A stretch of 64,000 nucleotides of DNA from Treponema sp. (GTDB lineage: Bacteria > Spirochaetota > Spirochaetia > Treponematales > Treponemataceae). The position numbers were made by a program, and so were the translations under genes. The stretch spans positions 20,734 through 84,733 of the forward strand of contig JAFYWB010000010.1 of NCBI GenBank assembly GCA_017549025.1, in the 5' to 3' direction. The notes beneath the pieces were generated by a model. That model ran no database searches. It had not been told where the DNA came from and saw nothing but the letters and a program-made list of their open reading frames with translations. Each line of letters begins with the position of its first letter. The first letter of the stretch is position 1. Shown here in pieces: positions 60,355 through 64,000 of this stretch.

Positions 60355-61373
60355 TGGCGTTCCCCCTCTCCTAAAATCAAATATAAAAAGAAGGGTATTC
60401 CAATAAATGAGGTAAGAATACCGATGGGAATTTCTGTGGCTAAAAGATTTCTGGAAACAGAGTCTACCGCCAGCAAAAAGCTACTTCCCAGTAGCATGGA
60501 GGCTGGCAAAAGATAGCGGTAATTGTTGCCTACCAAACGGCGGGTAATGTGGGGAATCACCAAGCCAACCCAGCCGATAACCCCACTGACAGAAACACTG
60601 GCAGCTGTAATCAAGGTGGCACAAATAATCACCAAGGAACGGAGTCTCTGCACATTGATGCCCATGGTTCGAGCTTCATCTTCTCCTAGAGTCAACAGAT
60701 TTATCCGCCAACGCAGCAACAACAGGGGAATCAATCCCGCCGTCATGGGAATCAGTACAAAGAGCACATCCTTGGGGGTTGAGCCGTTCAAGCTTCCCAT
60801 GAGCCAGTAGGTAATGGCAGGAAGCTGGTCGTCTGGGTCTGCCACCATCTTGATAAAGGAAGTGCCAGAGGAAGCCAGTGAGCCCATCATGATTCCCGCC
60901 AAAATTAAGCCTAAAAACCGTTTTCCCCTGGCTCGTGAACCAACATACATCACCGCCACCACAGACAAAATACTAAAACTAAAGGCAAACACCACAATCA
61001 TAGTTTTACCAAGATTCAGCAGGATAGCCAAAGCCGCACCAAAGGCCGCACCAGAGGAAGCTCCCAAAATATCAGGTGCTGCCATGGGATTTTGAAACAC
61101 CCCTTGATACGCAGCTCCAGCAGCAGTGAGGCTACAACCCACCAAGCAGGCCAATACAATTCGTGGTAAACGATGCTGAAGCAGCAAGGATTCTTGAACC
61201 GGCTTCCAAAACGGCTCTATGTCCACAATCTTGGAAGCAAGAATGCCAAACAATTCCTTTATGCTAATGGGATATCGCCCCAAAGACACTGAAATCAAAA
61301 TGCAGGCTACAAGAACTGCTACTAAAATGAGGATAATGATACTGTAGGAAAGGTGTTTTTTTGCTATACCCAA
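60351..61373 (-). CDS. FecCD-type ABC transporter permease
   Basis: The 340-residue protein has about ten membrane helices typical of FecCD/BtuC: LPRIVLACLVGCSLTAAGAA, YQGVFQNPMAAPDILGASSG, GWVGLVIPHITRRLVGNNYR and LPASMLLGSSFLLAVD. The TTG start at 61373 (ggag eight bases upstream) gives the usual family length. A TTG at 61424 would add 17 residues. A leader of about 200 bases with a structured RNA precedes it. Confidence 0.9.
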   Translation of the reverse strand: MGIAKKHLSYSIIILILVAVLVACILISVSLGRYPISIKELFGILASKIVDIEPFWKPVQESLLLQHRLPRIVLACLVGCSLTAAGAAYQGVFQNPMAAPDILGASSGAAFGAALAILLNLGKTMIVVFAFSFSILSVVAVMYVGSRARGKRFLGLILAGIMMGSLASSGTSFIKMVADPDDQLPAITYWLMGSLNGSTPKDVLFVLIPMTAGLIPLLLLRWRINLLTLGEDEARTMGINVQRLRSLVIICATLITAASVSVSGVIGWVGLVIPHITRRLVGNNYRYLLPASMLLGSSFLLAVDSVSRNLLATEIPIGILTSFIGIPFFLYLILGEGERH

Positions 61374-61469
61374 ACAAGACGCTCCACAAAAAAAGCTTAT
61401 CCTGCGGGAAAAAACGCAAAACAAGCCTACGAGCCCAATTTTGGGGTATATGAGACGAGTTATGAACGT

Positions 61470-61563
61470 TTCCTTCTCACAGTGGAAGGCGGTGCCGTTT
61501 CCAGCACAACCCCGTGACCCTTTCGGTCAGGCTGTAGTTCATGGCACAAGGCTTTAGAAACTA
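61470..61563 (-). ncRNA. Structured 5' leader, possible Moco-type riboswitch
   Basis: On the minus strand this region folds with an outer GUUUCU / AGGAAAC stem and an inner UGACC-GAAA-GGGUCA hairpin. An ACGGGG junction, a GUGCUG-GAAA-CGGCAC hairpin and a CGCCUUCC...GAGAAGG segment follow. The order 'stem, GGG junction, GNRA-capped stem, GCCUYCC' is like the molybdenum-cofactor (Moco) riboswitch as I recall it, and the gene context fits. The 5' part matches poorly, so treat this as a candidate only. It lies between promoter and start codon. Confidence 0.35.
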
Positions 61564-61586
61564 ACAGCACGGAAATCTTTATCCAA

Positions 61587-61616
61587 GATACCACCAGTTT
61601 TCTTCTCTTGTCAATA
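61587..61616 (-). promoter_or_regulatory. Promoter of the FecCDE-like transporter operon
   Basis: TTGACA (61611-61616), an 18-bp spacer and TATCTT (61587-61592). It predicts a leader of about 200 bases. It is divergent from, and 38 bp apart from, the mobA -10 box. Confidence 0.6.
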
Positions 61617-61648
61617 GACAAAAACTTTCCTCCAGCAATAAAAAACTG

Positions 61649-61654
61649 TATATT
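61649..61654 (+). promoter_or_regulatory. -10 box of a leaderless mobA promoter
   Basis: TATATT lies 6 bases before the ATG, with no Shine-Dalgarno sequence and a weak -35 region. Confidence 0.45.
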
Positions 61655-61660
61655 TATTCC

Positions 61661-62296
61661 ATGAATGCTACAAAAATCACTGCAATCATCCTTGCAGGTG
61701 GAAAAAGCAGCCGATTCGGTGCCGACAAAACGACATTGCCCTGGGGAAACCGACTGATAATTCATCACTTGGTGGATGTCTGTAAACAATTTGCAGATGA
61801 AGTGCTGATTATCAGCAACCAGCAGAATAAATTTGCCATAAAAGGAGTCCGAGAGATTTCCGACGTATTCAAAGAAAAAGGCCCCTTAGGTGGATTTCAT
61901 GCTGGAATGGAAGCAGCTCGCTACGATAAAATTTTTTTTACCGCCTGCGATATGCCCCTGTTCAATCTGGAGCTGGCTCAAAAGCTTCTTGCACAGCTTG
62001 ACCAAGGAGCAGAAGCTGCAATTCCCCGCCACGGAGAACGAACGGAGCCCCTCTTTTCCGCCATTTTTCGTCCCGCAGCCTTGAGCACGGCCACCACCAT
62101 GCTCCAGCAGGACAACAGACGGTTGATGGATTTTTTCCGACAGCTGAACACCAGCTATGTGGAATGCCAGGAGGAGGATTTTCAATTCAATCTGAATCGG
62201 CAGGAGGATTACCAAGCCTTTCTCGCTGCCAACACCACAAACCTTTCTTCAATCCTTAGCAGTGGGAAAGGTAATACAAAAGGAGAGACACAATGA
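61661..62296 (+). CDS. mobA: Molybdenum cofactor guanylyltransferase MobA
   Basis: MobA joins GMP from GTP to molybdopterin, giving the MGD cofactor that DMSO-reductase-family enzymes need. The 211-residue protein has the nucleotidyltransferase signature IILAGGKSSRFGADKTTLPW, the KGPLGGFHAGM loop, the metal motif TACDMPLF and a late RQEDYQAF. Product use is expected by the molybdoenzyme at 49.5 kb. It overlaps the rhodanese gene by 4 bp. Confidence 0.94.
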   Translation: MNATKITAIILAGGKSSRFGADKTTLPWGNRLIIHHLVDVCKQFADEVLIISNQQNKFAIKGVREISDVFKEKGPLGGFHAGMEAARYDKIFFTACDMPLFNLELAQKLLAQLDQGAEAAIPRHGERTEPLFSAIFRPAALSTATTMLQQDNRRLMDFFRQLNTSYVECQEEDFQFNLNRQEDYQAFLAANTTNLSSILSSGKGNTKGETQ

Positions 62297-62655
62297 ATAG
62301 AGATTTTATGATGATGCTGGGAAATATGTTTGGTCGCAAAGACAACCAAGGGTTTTCCCAAGGAACCATGCAGGAGCTGGCGCAACGGCTCCAAACAGAA
62401 AAGGATTTTATTCTTCTGGATGTTCGCACCCAAGAGGAATTTGACGAAGGTCACATTCCCGGCGCCATCTGCATTCCCAACGAAATGCTTGCAGGAGCCG
62501 CAGCCACAAAGCTCCCCAACAAGGATCAGCTGATTTTTGTCTATTGTCACAGCGGAATGCGCAGCATGATGTCCGCAAACTTCTTGGCAAGCCAGGGCTA
62601 CACCAATGTGGTGGAATGCGGCGGAATTATGGACTGGAAAGGAAGGTTGGAATAG
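62293..62655 (+). CDS. Rhodanese-domain protein
   Basis: The 120-residue single-domain sulfurtransferase has VRTQEEFDEGHIPGAICIPN and the active-site loop VYCHSGMRSM with the catalytic Cys. It would accept or transfer persulfide sulfur. Coupling to mobA (ATGA overlap) suggests a role in molybdenum cofactor or sulfur delivery; alternatively it serves polysulfide or thiosulfate chemistry linked to the reductase. No signal peptide, so it is cytoplasmic. Confidence 0.88.
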   Translation: MNRDFMMMLGNMFGRKDNQGFSQGTMQELAQRLQTEKDFILLDVRTQEEFDEGHIPGAICIPNEMLAGAAATKLPNKDQLIFVYCHSGMRSMMSANFLASQGYTNVVECGGIMDWKGRLE

Positions 62656-62668
62656 TATCCCGGGAGAC

Positions 62669-62911
62669 TGAATCCCCAGCCACATCCCGGGAAGCAGGGG
62701 AACAGGAGCAGCATCTCGAGTGGTAGGGAACACAAATTTATCTAGGGGATCTGGGGAACCCTACCCCGCCTCGCACTTCGCTAACGCTCACAGTTCGGCT
62801 GGGCAGGGGACCTCCCCAGTTTCCCAGAATAATTTTTGTGGGTGTTCCCCACCACTCTGGCTACTATTCGTGGGGTTCCCCTGCTTCCCAGACTATTGCA
62901 GGGGGGCTTCA
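62669..62911. repeat. 240-bp imperfect palindrome (MITE-like)
   Basis: Arms pair around a centre near 62788. gggaagcaggggaac (62689-62703) is matched perfectly by 62875-62889. gagtggtagggaacac (62718-62733) is matched 15/16 by 62842-62857. Weaker pairing continues inward (ggggaaccc... / ...acctcccc) and outward (gaatcccc / ggggggcttc). It is more GC-rich than its surroundings and has no reading frame. With the terminator below it fills the 359-bp gap. Confidence 0.65.
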
Positions 62912-62955
62912 ATTTCACGGTCTACTTTTCGATAGCTGGTAGATGGGCTAGATAC

Positions 62956-62994
62956 AAAAACTCCCTCGTTACAGATGGAGCTGAAACGAGGGAG
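62956..62994 (-). terminator. Rho-independent terminator
   Basis: ctccctcgtt / aacgagggag stem with a T run on the minus strand (aaaaa at 62956-62960), ending the lipoprotein gene. Confidence 0.82.
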
Positions 62995-63014
62995 GTTGTT
63001 GGTGAAAGGAAATT

Positions 63015-63992
63015 TTAGTTAGTAGATGTTTCCTTCAGAACTAAAGCATTCTGCTCCTTATCAAGCACTAATTCCTTATTCTTATTTGAAAGTTCAAATT
63101 TAGCCTTATCGTCCTCAGTAAGAATATAGCCTTCCCCTCCAATTACAACAGCATCTCCTACCTTCAACCCAGACAGATATATAGTGTAGTTGTTGCTTAA
63201 TTTTCCAACCAAGGTTATAGGACTATCCAAACCAAAACTATCCCCGGCTGGTTGAGAGGATACTCCATTCTTTGGGATTCCCTTGATAATAGGATTACCA
63301 GATAGATATAAAAGATTATTATTCCATATACCATAGCATTGAACAGTAGTAGCACTACCATTATAAGGCACGCTAATAGTGCCACCACGTATCCTCATTG
63401 TTCCACTATTCCTAACACCATCAAGCTGAATAAAAGAATAACTAGCTGATCCAGTTACAATGACGTTTCCTCCTGTCATCGTGAAATCCCCATTATTCAC
63501 AACTCCACTTGCATACTCTCCATTTACTTCAATGGAACCACTCGTTAGAGTCAACGAACCGTTATTACACACACCTAGAGGATATCCGATATCACCAGAA
63601 GCAGTACTTGTCGGTGTGATACAACCGTTTTCACCACTATCTTGTATAACAAGTGAGACAGCCTCTGCTATTTCCAATACTGGATACATGGCTCCTTCAA
63701 TTTTGTAACCGTTTAAATCAAGTGTAAAATCACCAGACGTAATCTGAATGGTCTGTACCACAGAAATATCTTCTGTTAAGGAAAGGGTACTTTTAGGCTT
63801 CTGCATTACTTCCGCAAGACCAGTAGCAAAAGTTTTATTTGTTACTGTAACAGTCACAGGTGTAACAGTGGCACCACCACCCGTATTGTTGTCTGTACCA
63901 CTCGTGCTACCAGGCCCCGCATTGGTGTCACATCCCGCCAAAATCATCACGCTTGCCAGTAGCACCAAGCCCACCAGCACCAATTTCTTCAT
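63015..63992 (-). CDS. Lipoprotein with a beta-helix-like repeat domain
   Basis: The 325-residue lipoprotein has a lipobox ending ILAGC (Cys21). A Gly/Thr/Ser linker is followed by a repeated pattern of short strands ending in Gly or Asn: GDFTLDLNGYKI, NGSLTLTSGSIEVNG, NGDFTMTGGNVIVTG, SGTMRIRGGTISV, NNLLYLSGNPII. This is the form of right-handed beta-helix or carbohydrate-binding-like surface repeats seen in host-associated bacteria. No enzyme motif. The C-terminal 60 residues are charged. The start lies 8 bases from the window edge, so the promoter is outside. Confidence 0.72.
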   Translation of the reverse strand: MKKLVLVGLVLLASVMILAGCDTNAGPGSTSGTDNNTGGGATVTPVTVTVTNKTFATGLAEVMQKPKSTLSLTEDISVVQTIQITSGDFTLDLNGYKIEGAMYPVLEIAEAVSLVIQDSGENGCITPTSTASGDIGYPLGVCNNGSLTLTSGSIEVNGEYASGVVNNGDFTMTGGNVIVTGSASYSFIQLDGVRNSGTMRIRGGTISVPYNGSATTVQCYGIWNNNLLYLSGNPIIKGIPKNGVSSQPAGDSFGLDSPITLVGKLSNNYTIYLSGLKVGDAVVIGGEGYILTEDDKAKFELSNKNKELVLDKEQNALVLKETSTN

Positions 63993-64000
63993 AGACTTCA

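Noticed and set aside
61470..61563. Cobalamin riboswitch upstream of the FecCDE-like transporter
   Set aside because: The conserved B12 box and the usual core segments are missing; only a short CCACTG is shared.

Overview
The window reads as chromosome from a host-associated spirochete, most likely Treponema in the broad sense. The grounds are many lipobox lipoproteins and predicted outer-membrane barrels, a type III glutamine synthetase, anaerobic nucleotide reduction (nrdD/nrdG), a PTS enzyme I, and integron attC sites of the kind known from Treponema denticola. No rRNA or species marker is present, so the genus is inferred. Genes are tightly packed on both strands, mostly in operons of 2 to 6.

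Layout. 1-10 kb: the end of apbE, a metallopeptidase-like gene with rsmE, an outer-membrane protein with a CAP lipoprotein, a truncated haemoglobin, an acyltransferase with a zinc ribbon, and gltS. 10.1-13.3 kb: an accessory island beside tRNA-Ala(GGC), containing two integron gene cassettes (a PD-(D/E)XK nuclease-like protein and an NYN/OST-HTH protein). Each gene ends at an attC hairpin, no integrase is present, and the cassettes lie between 218-bp direct repeats that carry copies of the tRNA 3' end. 13.4-34.6 kb: mainly core genes (glnN, a gamma-class carbonic anhydrase homologue, a chemoreceptor, proS, nrdDG, der, ptsI) plus a YafQ/DinJ toxin-antitoxin pair, an antitoxin remnant and a possible type I toxin. 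34.6-38.6 kb: an FMN-riboswitch-controlled riboflavin operon, ribD-ribE-ribBA-ribH. 38.6-46.6 kb: a relB remnant, a CmpB-like membrane protein, a 984-residue metallopeptidase/barrel-like protein, metY, another barrel and nagA.

46.7-62.7 kb is a respiratory block: a degenerate flavoprotein-like lipoprotein, a polyferredoxin, a small lipoprotein, a TorD-type chaperone, a Tat-exported molybdopterin oxidoreductase with DmsB- and DmsC-like partners, TatB/A/C, an ABC transporter lacking its ATPase, MenA, an iron-sulfur flavoprotein, a THEP1-like NTPase, a FecBCD-type transporter with a structured 5' leader, MobA and a rhodanese. Together these could build, export and energise one menaquinol-linked anaerobic reductase, with metal supply and cofactor finishing nearby. 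The last kilobase has a 240-bp imperfect palindrome and a lipoprotein.

A recurring feature is promoters whose -10 box lies 6-8 bases upstream of the start codon with no Shine-Dalgarno sequence. This implies leaderless mRNAs for about ten genes. Everything here was read by eye from the sequence; no database search or folding program was run.
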